A stretch of DNA of 64,000 bases from Adiantum capillus-veneris (GCA_014529385.2 CM043958.1:82207525-82271524), one strand, 5' to 3'. Numbered from the stretch's first letter, positions 19,491 to 29,906 are shown. Notes: generated from the sequence alone by a model not told the origin. Made by a program: numbers and translations.

Positions 19491-20149
19491 TGTAGCGAGG
19501 AAAAGGTGTCGTGCTCTCTAGAGTGGATGCTCCTCAGTGCAGTATGCCTGATCACTCCAATAGAAGAAACATCACAAAGGAACATGACTCAAACACAAAA
19601 GTGAAATATGACTCAAAACACAACTGTTGACTCAACTCAATGGAACTCGACAAGCTCAAAGATCCATACAACTCTAGCTGGCAGCACACACAGCTCAAGC
19701 ATAGGACTCAAGGTACAAAGGGGTTGCCGAGGCTCCAATGTGCAGGGAGAGTGCAAGTGGCGTGCAGAACTCTCAACTCCCGACTCAGGACTCGAGACTG
19801 GACGCTAAACCATACAAAGTGGATGATGGTGAGTACCACGACTGGAACCAACCACTCATATGTATCTCCTAAAGAGCCACCAACAGCTAGCAGATATCCC
19901 AATCCAGCTAAGCCTATCTCCTAACTGAGATAGTAATGATCTGCCAACGGTGTCCACTGGACCACCACCCGTAACACTTGCCACGTGTCACTACCCAGGC
20001 GAGAGTCCGTCCATTGTGAACTCCTGACTAACTGTCACCAACTGAACTAACTCTCTGTCCTGCACTAGTGACACTGTGAACTCCTGACTAACTGTGACCA
20101 ACTGAACTAACTCTCTATTCTGCACTAGTGACACTGTAGCCCTGCTACA
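19491..20149 (-). repeat. G6 left LTR (3' LTR)
   Basis: 659 bp starting TGTAGCGAGG and ending CCCTGCTACA, so the ends are the inverted repeat TGTAGC/GCTACA. Inside, CTCCTGACTAACTGT and ACCAACTGAACTAACTCTCT occur twice near 20020-20120. It matches 24485-25112 plus 41160-41192. Confidence 0.92.
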
Positions 20150-20464
20150 GGTTGCCCGCCACAAGACCACTCACCATCCCGGTGAGAGATAACATTGAAA
20201 CTAGAGAGAACAGTGAAACAAGTAGAAAACACGCAGAACACTTTGACTGAAGAAGGTGATGTTTGGAGAAGATTTTGATTTCCTAAAAGGAAGGTATCAA
20301 TGAAGCAATGTAGATATTTGCAAGATATGCTGAAGAAGCAATAACATCACCTCAATGTGGTAAGTTGTCCAAAAGTTAGAAACTGAAGACTGACCAAGAT
20401 GAACCAAGTCACGACGCTAGTGTAACCGTAGAGCGAGTAATCGACTTGAATCCGCTTGTAGCAG
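20150..20464 (-). other. G6 3' non-coding tail
   Basis: No coding motif. The 30 bp next to the LTR (minus strand CTTGTGGCGGGCAACC, TCACCGGGATGGTGA) match G7 40560-40596, confirming the shared family 3' end. The rest does not match G7, so the two members diverge here. Confidence 0.6.
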
Positions 20465-21000
20465 CTGCTTCGAACATGGATGGTTGAGGGAAGGGTTGAG
20501 GGGGTGGATAGTGTGAATAGGGTGAGGGGAGAGAGAAGGGGTGGTAGGGGAAGGGTAGGTATGGACGAGGGGATGGGTAGGGGCGAGGGGGTTTGGGTAG
20601 GGGCTAGGGCACTAGGTAGGGGCGAGAGCACTAGGGGTGGAGAGGGACGAGGAGGGAGGGAGGGGATGTGTAGGGGGGAGGGTAGGGGGTGGTTAGGGGC
20701 AAGGGAGAGTTGAGGGGGTGGGTAGGGGGGGGGATAGAGTTAGGGGTGGGTAGGGGCGAGGGAGAGTTGAGGGGGTGGGTAGGGGAGAAGGGGCCTGGGT
20801 AGGGGCGAGGGTAGAGTTAGGGGTGGGTAGGGGCGAGGAAGGAGGTAGGGGGTGGGTAGGGGCGAGGAGAGAGGGAGGGGTAGTGAGGGGCGAGTAGGGG
20901 GTAGTGAGGGGCGAGGAGAGGGGGAGGGGATGGTAGGGACGAGGAGGGAGAGAGGGGGGTAGTGAGGGGTGAGGGGAGCGAGGGTAGAGGGGTGTAGCAG
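20465..21000 (-). repeat. G-rich minisatellite in G6 (C-rich on the element strand)
   Basis: About 535 bp of degenerate GGTAGGGGCGAGG units with variants TGAGGGGGTGGG and TAGTGAGGGGCGAG. Several GGGG runs are close enough for G-quadruplex folding. On the element's strand it reads CCTCGCCCCTACCC, the same unit found at 30720-31274 and 38038-38200 in G7. Confidence 0.9.
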
Positions 21001-21069
21001 GAGATGGCACTCCAAAGTATTATCAAGGAGCAGAGAGATATCATGAGCAGGGAATTCATAAGCTTGGAA

Positions 21070-21582
21070 TCAACACATTTTTTTTGTTGTATGCCGTCTT
21101 GAGGAAGCTCTGTGAAGGGGAGTTTCTAGACACAGAGGAGAGCTTTGTTCTGGTCTGAGAAACAGACACCAATGGCGCTGATGTTGGGGGGGGTTGAACT
21201 CCTGTAGAGGAGATTTCTTTCCGCTTCTATGATTCTTCATAGGCTCACCAAATCCAAAGGCTTCCACCAAGGGCGCACGGGGAGTAGCCTCTGTGACCTT
21301 CAACCTTTGAGCTGGCTTAGGTGGCTCATTAGGTTTAATTACTGTGGAATCATTGGAAGAGGGTGTGCCTTCAGGCAAAGAGTGAATTGAGACTCCATAA
21401 CAAGGCATAGAATTGGTAGCGTCCAACCACTCCAACAGATCCTCGTCTGACCTGTCAAGTGGAGTAGGCTGTTCCAATTCAAGGCTGGTTTCTAGGGACA
21501 AAGAACTATATTGCACGACGGGATCCATGCCTCCTTCTAGGCGAATGGATTGCACCGGGGAGCCAGGAGTATGTATCCACAT
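21070..21582 (-). pseudogene. G6 frame downstream of protease
   Basis: 170 codons in polyprotein position, starting WIHTPGSPVQSIRLEGGMDP, then acidic (LETSLELEQPTPLDRSDEDL) and Pro-rich. It may be the linker between protease and RT in this family. I recognise no domain. After it the pol region is missing. Confidence 0.5.
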
Positions 21583-21624
21583 GGCATCGTTTCCCCAATC
21601 ATGAAGTGCTTTAGTGTGTCGCAG

Positions 21625-22269
21625 TCATGGTCTACCGATGAGCAAGGGAAATCCGCCCTCAACTTGGGGAAGACGAACCACAACAAAATCTAAGTTAAAA
21701 GTAAAGTCTTGTACCTGCAGAGGCACATTGTCCAGTATGCCCACTGGGTAGACTGTCCGCTGGTCGGCCAATGTAACTGTGAAGGGAGCAGGGCGAGTAG
21801 GCTGTAGACCTATAGTGAACTCGGGCATCAGGTTGATGCCAGATCCATCATCCACTATCACTCCTGAGAAGTGTCGCCCCAAGACGGACACGGTGAGACG
21901 AGGGCTTCTATAATCAGTGAGGGGAGAAGTGGAATGGGATATCATATAGGACTCTGATGGTTGCACAGGGAGGTGCCCGCCACTAGGACCTGCTCCGGGG
22001 TAAAGGGATTGAATAACTGCAAGGGTGTCACTTCTGAAACTCGCATCTAGCCACAGCATGTCATAGAGGGACACTTGTAGGAAGGTTTTCTTCAAGACTG
22101 TCTGTGCTTTAAGCTTTTCTTGTTCTACCAGTGGTTTCTCTGGTACCTTGATCTTCTGTAGATCTGAAACTGCTTCCAAGAAGGCTTCATCAATATCGGA
22201 GAGCAAGGACTTGGATTCTTGCTTGTCACTGGGTGATGGTTTGTCAACAGCTGAAGGCAAGGTATCCAC
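21625..22269 (-). CDS. G6 Gag C-terminus and aspartic protease
   Basis: 214 codons open. The N-terminal half ends with KKTFLQVSLYDMLWL, shared with G7 at 26710-26740. The protease has VIVDDGSGINLMP as its active-site loop (DDGS rather than DTGA) and ends GGFPLLIGRP (the usual LLIGRPWL). A DGGS/DDGS variant is typical of the plant Athila/Tat side of Ty3/Gypsy, as I recall it. Downstream a stop separates it from 21070-21582. Confidence 0.75.
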   Translation of the reverse strand: MDTLPSAVDKPSPSDKQESKSLLSDIDEAFLEAVSDLQKIKVPEKPLVEQEKLKAQTVLKKTFLQVSLYDMLWLDASFRSDTLAVIQSLYPGAGPSGGHLPVQPSESYMISHSTSPLTDYRSPRLTVSVLGRHFSGVIVDDGSGINLMPEFTIGLQPTRPAPFTVTLADQRTVYPVGILDNVPLQVQDFTFNLDFVVVRLPQVEGGFPLLIGRP

Positions 22270-22335
22270 TGTTGTGAGAATGTGTGCGGGAGTTGAACGT
22301 GTTGGAATGCTAAGACCAAGAGCGGCTCTTTGGGC

Positions 22336-23931
22336 CTAAGTGAGGACGCCCACTGGCTCTTCTACCAACTGCAGCTTCTCTTGAGGGGTAACCACATGGG
22401 CAGAAGGGGACGGTTGAGGAATGGTGCTAACTGCAATCAAATTTAGCTTGGGAAAGGTAAACTCATTCTGGCCTTGACTTGGGTTCAAAGCCATGGATGC
22501 ACAAAGTTTAGGGCAATCCTTACTGTAGTGATCCTTCATTTCAGGGCAATGACGGCAAGGAGGGGACCCTTATGGCAGGGGGCATTTGCTTTCGTAATGA
22601 CCATATTCCCCGCATCCGTAGCACAAAATAGGCCGATTCAATGGGCGAGTCGAAGGGCGAGGTGGTCCTTGCTCCTGGTGCATGGAGTTGGAGGTAGAGG
22701 CATAGAAGCTTTGAAGGGATGAGGGAGCATGCGCATGATAAAAGATTTGAGAGGGAAAAGTACTTTGCATACCTTGCATAGGAGGGGCTGTCAATAAAGG
22801 TGGCATGTGGTGCGGATGGCCATAGGGAGAAACCATGTTGGATGCAGGTGTTGTCCCTTGTTGAAGAGTAGGACCAAGAATTTACTGTATTTGTCGCAAT
22901 CCCTTGAGGTAGTAGCACTCCTTGTCCTCATGTCCAGACTTTTCACAGTAGTGGCAGTAAACCCGAAGGGGGCATTCATGTGGAGGGTGCCCTGGAGAGC
23001 GGCATGAGCTACACCAAACTATAGCCTTAGTCTCTTGCTGAGACTTGAGCTCTTCTAGCTCGCGCTTGATTTGTTCCAATGCCTCGTGATGTGGAGGCTT
23101 CTCCTGTCTAAGAGAGAAGGACCTCTCCTCTTGAAGAGATCGCTATAAATTTAGGGCTTCCAGTTCCCTGCGAAAAGAAGTTAACGGATCAAAAGGACTT
23201 TCCAAAAACACTGAGGGAGTCTCTACCTGAGAGGAGTTGGTCAACAGCTTCCTAGCTCCCTCTATCCTAGTAGCAGCCGCGACAAACTCCTCCAGAGTGG
23301 TGTCACGTCGGAGACTCTCTCGGAGTTTTTGCTGGGATGTTTTGGGAAGAACCTTCTCCACCCACTTCTTGACCATAAATTCACTCGGTTGCTGAGTAAG
23401 CTTGGCCACCAGAGACTTTGTTCTGGTCATGAGCTCTGCAAAAGTCTCATTTGGCTGGAGCATCAGGTTTGCCAACTCATCCAGGACCTTCTCCTGGAAG
23501 TCCCTTGGTCTGAAAGCTTCACAAAACTGTTGTCGTGAAGTGGCCCAAGTTGCAAAGTGGTTCTCTGCAAACTGACTGTACCACTTGTCTGCTAAGCCAT
23601 CCAAGGTAGATGGAAAGAGTAATAAGTAGGCATCTTCTTTGTTGAGGCCATGACCTCTGCAGAGAGAAACAAAACTCCTAGCATGGTCATCAGCATCCTC
23701 TGCAGAGAGACCCTTGAAAGTCGGAAACTTAATATTCACCTTACCTAGAATGCTTGTGAGCTCCGCCATGGTTGTATGTCCAGGAACTGTTTGCAATGGA
23801 GCTTGTTGTAACACAGGGGATGAGAAGTTTATTGATGGGGGTGACTGGGGAGGTGTAGAACTGGTTGAAGGACCGGAGGTAGCTGCAAGGGAAGGTAGGG
23901 GTAATGGCGCCGGTGGACTTCTACTTGGCAC
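22336..23931 (-). pseudogene. G6 Gag with four zinc knuckles
   Basis: The 262-codon part (23143-23931) holds a Pro/Ser-rich N-terminus and the Gag core (FPTFKGLSAEDADDHARSF, LADKWYSQFAENHFATWA, then FQEKVLDELANLMLQPNETF). Downstream frames carry CSSCRSPGHPPHEC, CHYCEKSGHEDKEC, CYGCGEYGHYESKC and CRHCPEMKDHYSKDC: three canonical CX2CX4HX4C knuckles and one CX2CX5HX4C. Frame breaks occur near 23140, 22880 and 22570. G7 carries the same array. Confidence 0.85.
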
Positions 23932-24047
23932 GAAGGGTTTATTGATGGGGGTGATTGGGGAGGTGTAGAACTGGTTGAAGGACCGGAGGTAGCTACAGGG
24001 GAAGGTAGGGGTAATGGTGCTGGTGGAATTCTACTTGGCACGAAGGT
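23828..24047. repeat. 110-bp tandem duplication in G6 gag
   Basis: 23828-23937 and 23938-24047 are near-identical copies (TTTATTGATGGGGGTGA... to CACGAAGG). They duplicate the Pro/Ser-rich N-terminal region of Gag. 110 is not a multiple of 3, so one junction shifts the frame. Confidence 0.9.
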
Positions 24048-24451
24048 TGACGCGTCCTACAGTAATACTTCAGAGGACTTAATAATGGGCTTTGTCGCTC
24101 TTTTTGACTGCCTTGTATGTGTCATGCAGTAACCAAAATCCCACCCAAGCGTTGGACACGAAGACCTTTAACTTGCTGAAAATTGGTCCAATCGCCACTA
24201 GACCAAGGCGAGGGAGACTGGACCACTTGGCTGGACTTGGACGAGAGAGACTAGACCAAGGGCGAGTGACTGGACCACTTGGCTGGACCTGGACCAGAGA
24301 GATTAGACCAAGACGAGAGACTAGACTAGCAGGTCTAGAACTAAGACTAAGCTGACTCAGTCGAACCCAATAGAGCAAGACAGGTAGAGAGCTAAACCCA
24401 GCAGCTCCTCGACTTGACTCTGCTCTCTACACGGAGTGAGATTTCCATTGA

Positions 24452-24470
24452 GGTCCCACTGGGCGTGCCA
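24452..24470 (-). other. Candidate primer binding site of G6
   Basis: The minus strand reads TGGCACGCCCAGTGGGACC, 14 bases inside the LTR end. It is clearly not the tRNA-iMet type. I do not assign the tRNA. Confidence 0.55.
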
Positions 24471-24484
24471 AAAATGAGAGCACT

Positions 24485-25112
24485 TGTAGCGAGGAAAAGG
24501 TGTCGTGCTCTCTAGAGTGGGTGCTCCTCAGTGCAGTATGCATGAAACCTCACTCCAACAAAAGAAACGTCACATAGGAACATGACTCAAACACAAAAGT
24601 GAAATACGACTCAAAACACAACTGTTGACTCAACTCAATGGAACTCGACAAGCTCAAAGAACCATACAACTTTGGCTGGCAAAGCACACAGCTCCAAGAT
24701 TAGGACTCAAGGTACAAAGGGGTTGTCGAGGCTCCAGTGTGCAGGGAGAGTGCAAGTGGCAAGCAGAACTCTCGGCTCCCGACTCAAACCTCGAGACTTG
24801 ACGCTAAACCATACAGAGTGGATGATAATGCATACCATGACTGGAACCAACACTCATATGTATCTCCTAAAGAACCACCAACAGCTAGCAGATATCCCAA
24901 TCCAGCTAAGCCTATCTCCTAACTGAGGTGGTAATGATCTGCCCACGGTGTCCACTGGACCACCACACGTAACACTTGCCACGTGTCACTACCCAGGCGA
25001 TAGTTCGTCCAATGTGAACTCCTGACTAACTGTCACCAACTGAACTAACTCTCTGTCTTGCACCAGTGACACTGTGAACTCCTGACTAACTATGACCAAC
25101 TGAACTAACTCT
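24485..25112 (-). repeat. G6 right LTR, main part (5' LTR)
   Basis: Starts TGTAGCGAGGAAAAGG like the left copy. At 25112 it is interrupted by G7 and resumes at 41160 with CTGTCCTGCACCAGTGACA, for a total of about 661 bp against 659 bp in the left copy. Confidence 0.92.
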
Positions 25113-25156
25113 TGTAGCAGGCTACACTGTCACTTTCACAGGACACAGTTACAGTT
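25113..25156 (+). repeat. G7 5' LTR stub
   Basis: TGTAGCAGGCTACACTGTCA... through CACAGTTACAGTTAG matches the first 44 bp of the 3' LTR at 40597. It then jumps straight into Gag coding sequence, so most of the 5' LTR, the primer site and the Gag start were removed in one deletion. Confidence 0.88.
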
Positions 25157-26264
25157 AGTCAACAGAGAAGACGCATACCTGGTGCTCTTTCCATCCACCT
25201 TGGATGGTCTTGCAGATAAATGGTACAGTCAGTTTGCTGAAAACCACTTTACTACTTGGACCATGTTAAGACAGTAATTCTGTGAATCTTTCCGACCAGG
25301 GGATTATCAAGAGAAGATTCTAGATGAGTTGGCCAACCTGTTGCTCCAGCCCAAGGAGACATTTGCAGAGCTCATGACCAGAACAAAGTCCCTGGTCGCT
25401 AAGCTGCCTCAGCAACCAGTGCCTCAGCAACCAGGGGAATTCATGGTGAAGAAGTGGGTAGAGAAGGCTCTGCCTAAGACTTCTCAACAAAAGCTTAGAG
25501 AAAGTCTCCGTCCTGAAGCCAGTCTGGAGGACTTTGTTGCTACTGCTACTAGAATAGAGGGAGCAAGAAGGCAGTTCACTGACTCTCCTCAGCTAGATAC
25601 TGCCCCTGTACTCGTGGACAGTCCATCAGACCCCTTGACTTCTTTACGAAGGGAACTGGAAGCCCTAAAGTTACAGCGGGCCCTTCAAGAAGAGAGATCC
25701 TTCTCTCTCAGACAGGAGAAGCCTCCACATCAAGAGGCTTATGATCAACTTAAAAGAGAGTTAGAACAGCTCAGGTATCAGCAGGAGACTAAGGCTATGG
25801 TATGGTGTAGTTCATGCCGCTCTCCAGGACACCCTCCACAGGACTGTCCCCTTCGCTCTTATTGTCACTTCTGCGAAAAATCGGGTCATGAAGATAAGGA
25901 TTGCTACTATGTAAAGGGATTGCACAAAATACAGCAAAGTCTTGGTCCTACTCTCCAACAAGGGTTAGCACCAGCATCCAACATGGTTTCCCACTACGGC
26001 CATCCCAACTATATGCCACCTTTGCTCAATACCCCTGCTGTCCAAGGTATGTCAAGTACTTTCCCGACTCAAAGTTTTTATAATGCTAATGCCACCTCAA
26101 CCCCTCAGAGCTTCTACACTTCAGCCTCCAACTCCATGCAGCAACCACCTTGTCCCCCGTTTCGTCCTTCCAATCGGCCCATACTCTGCTACAGATGCGG
26201 AGAATATGGGCATTATCAGAGTAAGTGTCCTTTACCTGAGGGGTCCCCTCCTTGTCGTCATTGA
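25157..26264 (+). pseudogene. G7 Gag, 5'-truncated, with zinc knuckles
   Basis: Starts within the Gag core (REDAYLVLFPSTLDGLADKW, one stop at about 25276). From 25329 there are 311 open codons: ELMTRTKSLVAKLPQQ, the coiled-coil-like LRRELEALKLQRALQEERS and LKRELEQLRYQQE, then CSSCRSPGHPPQDC, CHFCEKSGHEDKDC and CYRCGEYGHYQSKC. The fourth knuckle (CRH..KDHYSKDC) is hit by a TGA at 26262, where G6 has TGC. Confidence 0.88.
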
Positions 26265-26279
26265 CCTGATTCGAAGGAT

Positions 26280-27123
26280 CACTACAGTAAGGATTGTCCC
26301 ACGCAAAGGGCATCCACGTCTTCAGGCTCGACTCAGAACCAGCAAGATTTCACCTTCCCGAAGATAAATTTGATTACTGTGAACACCGTGCCTCAACCAT
26401 CACCTGCTACTCATGTGGTTAAGCCACTGCAAGGTGAGGAGACAACTGGTGTCCTTACTCGGGCACAAAGAGCAGCTCTTGGTCTCAGTCTGCCCACAGG
26501 TCCACCTCGCCAGTTCCCACTTCCTCAATCTGGTCTACCTGACCCAAAGGACGAGTCCTTCAAAATTGCTCAGAGCAAACCAATTTCCCTGTTATCTGAC
26601 ATTGATGGAGCCTTCTTGGAAGCAGTGGCTGACTTGGAACAGATTAAGGTCCCAAAGGGAGCCCAGTTTGAAGGCGACAAGCCCACAGCAGAAGCCATCT
26701 TGAAAAATACTTTTCAACAGGTGTCACTATACGACATGCTAAGGCGTCACTATACTTTTCAAGAGGGTCCCTTGATGGAAACCGTCGGCCTGGGTGACCT
26801 ATAACCCACCATAGAAGGGGGAAAAATTCTCCCTTGCAAGAGTTGGCCAACACCCCAGCTCCTTCCTTAGCCTCTACTCCATCTGACTCTCCACCCATAC
26901 CGGAGCACTTTGAGGTATCTGAGGATTTACCATTTGCAGAGCTTCCATCAGGATGGTTGCAGGAAGAGTATGCTGATTTCAAATTGCTGAGACGCCAGCT
27001 CATAATGTCCAAAAGCTAACAGAGGCGGCACAGTCTTCTCTCCCTGACGCAGCCTCGCCCACTGCACCGCCTGACCCAGTCAGAGAGGTCAACCTAGGCG
27101 GCCCTAACAACCATCAGCCCATC
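26280..27123 (+). pseudogene. G7 Gag C-terminus and protease deletion
   Basis: 26370-26804 encodes the segment up to QQVSLYDML, also seen in G6. There, where G6 continues into the protease, G7 jumps to RRHYTFQEGPLMETV and a stop. No D-T/D-G motif follows, so the protease core is deleted. 26834-27120 is an acidic Pro-rich linker (PPIPEHFEVSEDLPFAELP) leading to RT. Confidence 0.75.
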
Positions 27124-27915
27124 TTGTTAGCCACTTGGTTATGGGATCACCCCGCTCTACTCGACCTGGTAATCTCTTTCGTGCGCTCTTTCAAGGATGT
27201 GTTTGCCTGGTCTTACCACGATTTGGAAGGAATCCCAGCAGAGCTAGGAGTCCACACAATTCCTCTGGTTGAGGGGGCTAAGCCGGTCAGAGGACGGGCT
27301 TACAAACTGAATCCAAAGTATGCAGAAGCAGTCAAAATCGAGTTGGAAAAAATGCAAGCAGGAGATATTATTGTACCAGTAGAGCACCCAGAATGGTTGT
27401 CCCCTATGGTTATTGCCCCAAAGAAGCAGTCCAAAAAAATTCGAGTTTGAGTCGACTACCGGGCTCTGAATAAGGTCACAATCCCGGATGGATTTCCGAC
27501 ACCTTTCACTGAGAGAGTCCTTGAAGATGTCGCTGGCCATGTACTGTATAGTTTTATGGACGGTTTCAGCGGCTACAATCAGTTAGGAATACATCCTAAC
27601 GACCAAATCAAAACAGCTTTTGTGACTCCCTGGGGTATTTTCATCTACACTAGAATGTCTTTTGGGCTTAAAAATGCACCGCCTTCTTTCAATCGCATAG
27701 TATATCTCATCTTTTCTCCTCTGCTTACTGATCACCTTCGCATATTCATGGACGACTTTTCCACCTTCTCGGGTGCTCAATGTTCGACCCCAGTAGAAAA
27801 TCTAAAGGAGCATCTTGCTCAGCTCTCTGCAGCCTTCCTCAGGTGCAGAGAGGCACCTGAGGAAGAGAGGCACGTTTGGAGCTTAATCCGAACAAGTGTC
27901 ATTTTTTGGTCATAG
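27124..27915 (+). pseudogene. G7 reverse transcriptase
   Basis: WSYHDLEGIPAELGVHTIPL and KPVRGRAYKLNPKYAEAV lead into the RT. A TGA at about 27448 interrupts KIRV/VDYRALNKVTIP. Then FSGYNQLGIHPNDQIKTAF, WGIFIYTRMSFGLKNAPPSF and the catalytic IFMDDFSTFS follow. The usual first residue of the box (Y/F/V before x-DD) is F with Met at x, and both catalytic Asp are kept. The end at about 27880 shifts frame into RNase H. Confidence 0.88.
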
Positions 27916-28643
27916 AGGGCACATTGTTGGGCCATGTGGTGTCTGCTCAAGGTTTAGCACCTGACCCAGAGAAGATAGTGGCCATCTTTAAGTTACCTCC
28001 TCCCTTAAATCCCAAAGGTGTTCAGAGCTTTGTGGGCCACACCGGCTATCATCGCAGGTTTATACGTATGTATGCACAGGTGGCTCAACCATTGACCCGG
28101 CTCACCAGTGCTTCTGTTCCCTTCCAGTGGTCAACACCTGAGGCCGAAGCATTTGCATACCTCAAAAAACGCCTCACTGAAGCTCCTATTCTAGTTGCCC
28201 CGGATTGGCCCCGTCCTTTTCATGTGCATACAGATGCCAGTCTGCTGGCTGTGGGTGTTGTGCTGACTCAACCTAGCAAAGAGTTCAACTTGGATCGCCC
28301 TGTACATTATGCAAGTCGCCTGCTCACCAAAGCAAAGCGCAACTATAGCACCACAGAGAGGGAAGGTTTGGCTATAGTGTATGCTCTACAAAAATTTCGT
28401 CACTATTTGCTAGGGGTCCACTTCACAATTATCACTGATCACCATGCCTTGCGCTATCTGCTTAATAAGCCACAGGTCGCAGGTCGAGTATGGCGATGGC
28501 TCCTCCTATTCCAAGAGTTTGATTTTGAAGTGGTACTCCGTCCTGGTAAGCATCATGTAATGGTTGACCACCTCTCTCGCATTCACACAGGTGAAGAAGC
28601 TACCGGGATTGCGGATGACTTTCTAGATAGCAGTCTTTTTTAA
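27876..28643 (+). CDS. G7 RT thumb/connection and RNase H
   Basis: 255 open codons. NPNKCHFLVIEGTLLGHVVS and VQSFVGHTGYHRRFIRMYAQ are the RT C-terminus. HVHTDASLLAVGVVL (Asp), TEREGLAIVYAL (Glu) and TIITDHHALRYLL (Asp) are the RNase H catalytic blocks, followed by PGKHHVMVDHLSR. All three acidic residues are present. Confidence 0.9.
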   Translation: MELNPNKCHFLVIEGTLLGHVVSAQGLAPDPEKIVAIFKLPPPLNPKGVQSFVGHTGYHRRFIRMYAQVAQPLTRLTSASVPFQWSTPEAEAFAYLKKRLTEAPILVAPDWPRPFHVHTDASLLAVGVVLTQPSKEFNLDRPVHYASRLLTKAKRNYSTTEREGLAIVYALQKFRHYLLGVHFTIITDHHALRYLLNKPQVAGRVWRWLLLFQEFDFEVVLRPGKHHVMVDHLSRIHTGEEATGIADDFLDSSLF

Positions 28644-28661
28644 AATCGATACAAAACCGGA

Positions 28662-29906
28662 ATGGTACGGCGAGGTCTTACATTTTCTATCTACTGGGCT
28701 GTACCCAGAGAAGGCATCTCCACTGCAGAAGAGGAGATTGTTGTTGAAGTCCAAGCTTTCACTCTGATTGGGGGCCAGCTCTACAAATCGGGACCAGATG
28801 GTGTTCTGAAGCGTTGTGTCTCGCCTCATGAGGTGGAGCATATTCTAGAGGCCCACAATGGTCCCACTGGTGGCCATTACCCTGGTCATATCACTGCCCA
28901 GAAGATTCTACAGAGTGGTCTATGGTGGCCCTATGTTTTTAAGGATGCAATAGCATATTCTAAGGTTTGTGATGTGTGCCAGCGCTGTGGGCCGAAGCCA
29001 AGTAAGCAATCCAACCTTCCTCTACAAGTCTCGATGGCGTGGCTACCTTTTGAGAGATGGGGCTTGGACTTTGTGGGCCCAATATATCCCACGGCTCAAC
29101 CAGGTAATCGCAAATATCTGCTAGTGGCTACAGACTATGCAACAAAGTGGGCGGAGGTACTAGCGACAGTAGATTGCACTGGCAATACAGTGGCCAAATT
29201 TTTATATGAAAATATTTTATGCAGATTTGGATGTCCCTTAGAGATCACCAGTGATAGGGGCAGTCATTTTGTCAATGACATGATCTCAACTTTGCTGGCC
29301 AATTACAAGATTTTTCATTGCAAGTCGTGCTCTTATTACCCTAGAGCCAATGGGCAGGCTGAGAGCACCAACAAGGTTCTGATCGTAATCCTGCGGAAAG
29401 CATGTCATCTCCATCCAGCATCGTGGGCTCAGGCTGTGCACGGCACTCTTTGGGCATACCGCACATCTTTCAAAGCAACAACGAATCACACGCCTTTTCA
29501 ACTCGCTTTCGGTTTGGAAGCCATAGCTCCATTTGAGTTCAACTCGGGATCCCCTAGGGTGGGCAGTCTGCGTGCAAGTTGGGGCATGGAATCTGCTTCT
29601 ATATCCCGTCTCACCTTATTGGATGAAAGCCGCCGTTTAGCTTCACATGCTCTGCAAGCAAAGCAACTTCGTCGCAAAGCGTGGCATGATCGCCACCTCA
29701 GAAAACCGAAAATAACGCAAGGCACACTGGTGCTTCTCTATCAGGCAAAATATTTGAAAAAAGCAAAGAAGCTGGTTCCAGCTTGGCAAGGGCCCTTCAT
29801 CGTGGAAGAGATTTTACCACTGGGGGCAGTCCAGTTAGTCACTCTAGAAGGCGTTCCCTTGCCACTGGTAAACGGATCAAGGATTAAGTGCTATCACTCG
29901 CCCTAA
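28662..29906 (+). CDS. G7 integrase
   Basis: 414 open codons, the longest intact domain of the element. The HHCC zinc site has H in HNGPTGGHYPGH and CDVCQRC. The D,D,E triad is visible in WGLDFVGP, ITSDRGSHF and NGQAESTNK. The C-terminal part has LVLLYQAKYLKKAKKLVP and WQGPFIVEEILPLGAVQL. The protein ends without a chromodomain. It would insert the cDNA into the genome. The start is set by the first ATG after the RNase H stop; natively it would be part of the polyprotein. Confidence 0.92.
   Translation: MVRRGLTFSIYWAVPREGISTAEEEIVVEVQAFTLIGGQLYKSGPDGVLKRCVSPHEVEHILEAHNGPTGGHYPGHITAQKILQSGLWWPYVFKDAIAYSKVCDVCQRCGPKPSKQSNLPLQVSMAWLPFERWGLDFVGPIYPTAQPGNRKYLLVATDYATKWAEVLATVDCTGNTVAKFLYENILCRFGCPLEITSDRGSHFVNDMISTLLANYKIFHCKSCSYYPRANGQAESTNKVLIVILRKACHLHPASWAQAVHGTLWAYRTSFKATTNHTPFQLAFGLEAIAPFEFNSGSPRVGSLRASWGMESASISRLTLLDESRRLASHALQAKQLRRKAWHDRHLRKPKITQGTLVLLYQAKYLKKAKKLVPAWQGPFIVEEILPLGAVQLVTLEGVPLPLVNGSRIKCYHSP

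Noticed and set aside
20480-21059. Gly/Arg- and Pro-rich open frames on both strands
   Set aside because: Translations of the G-rich minisatellite; no independent evidence for coding.
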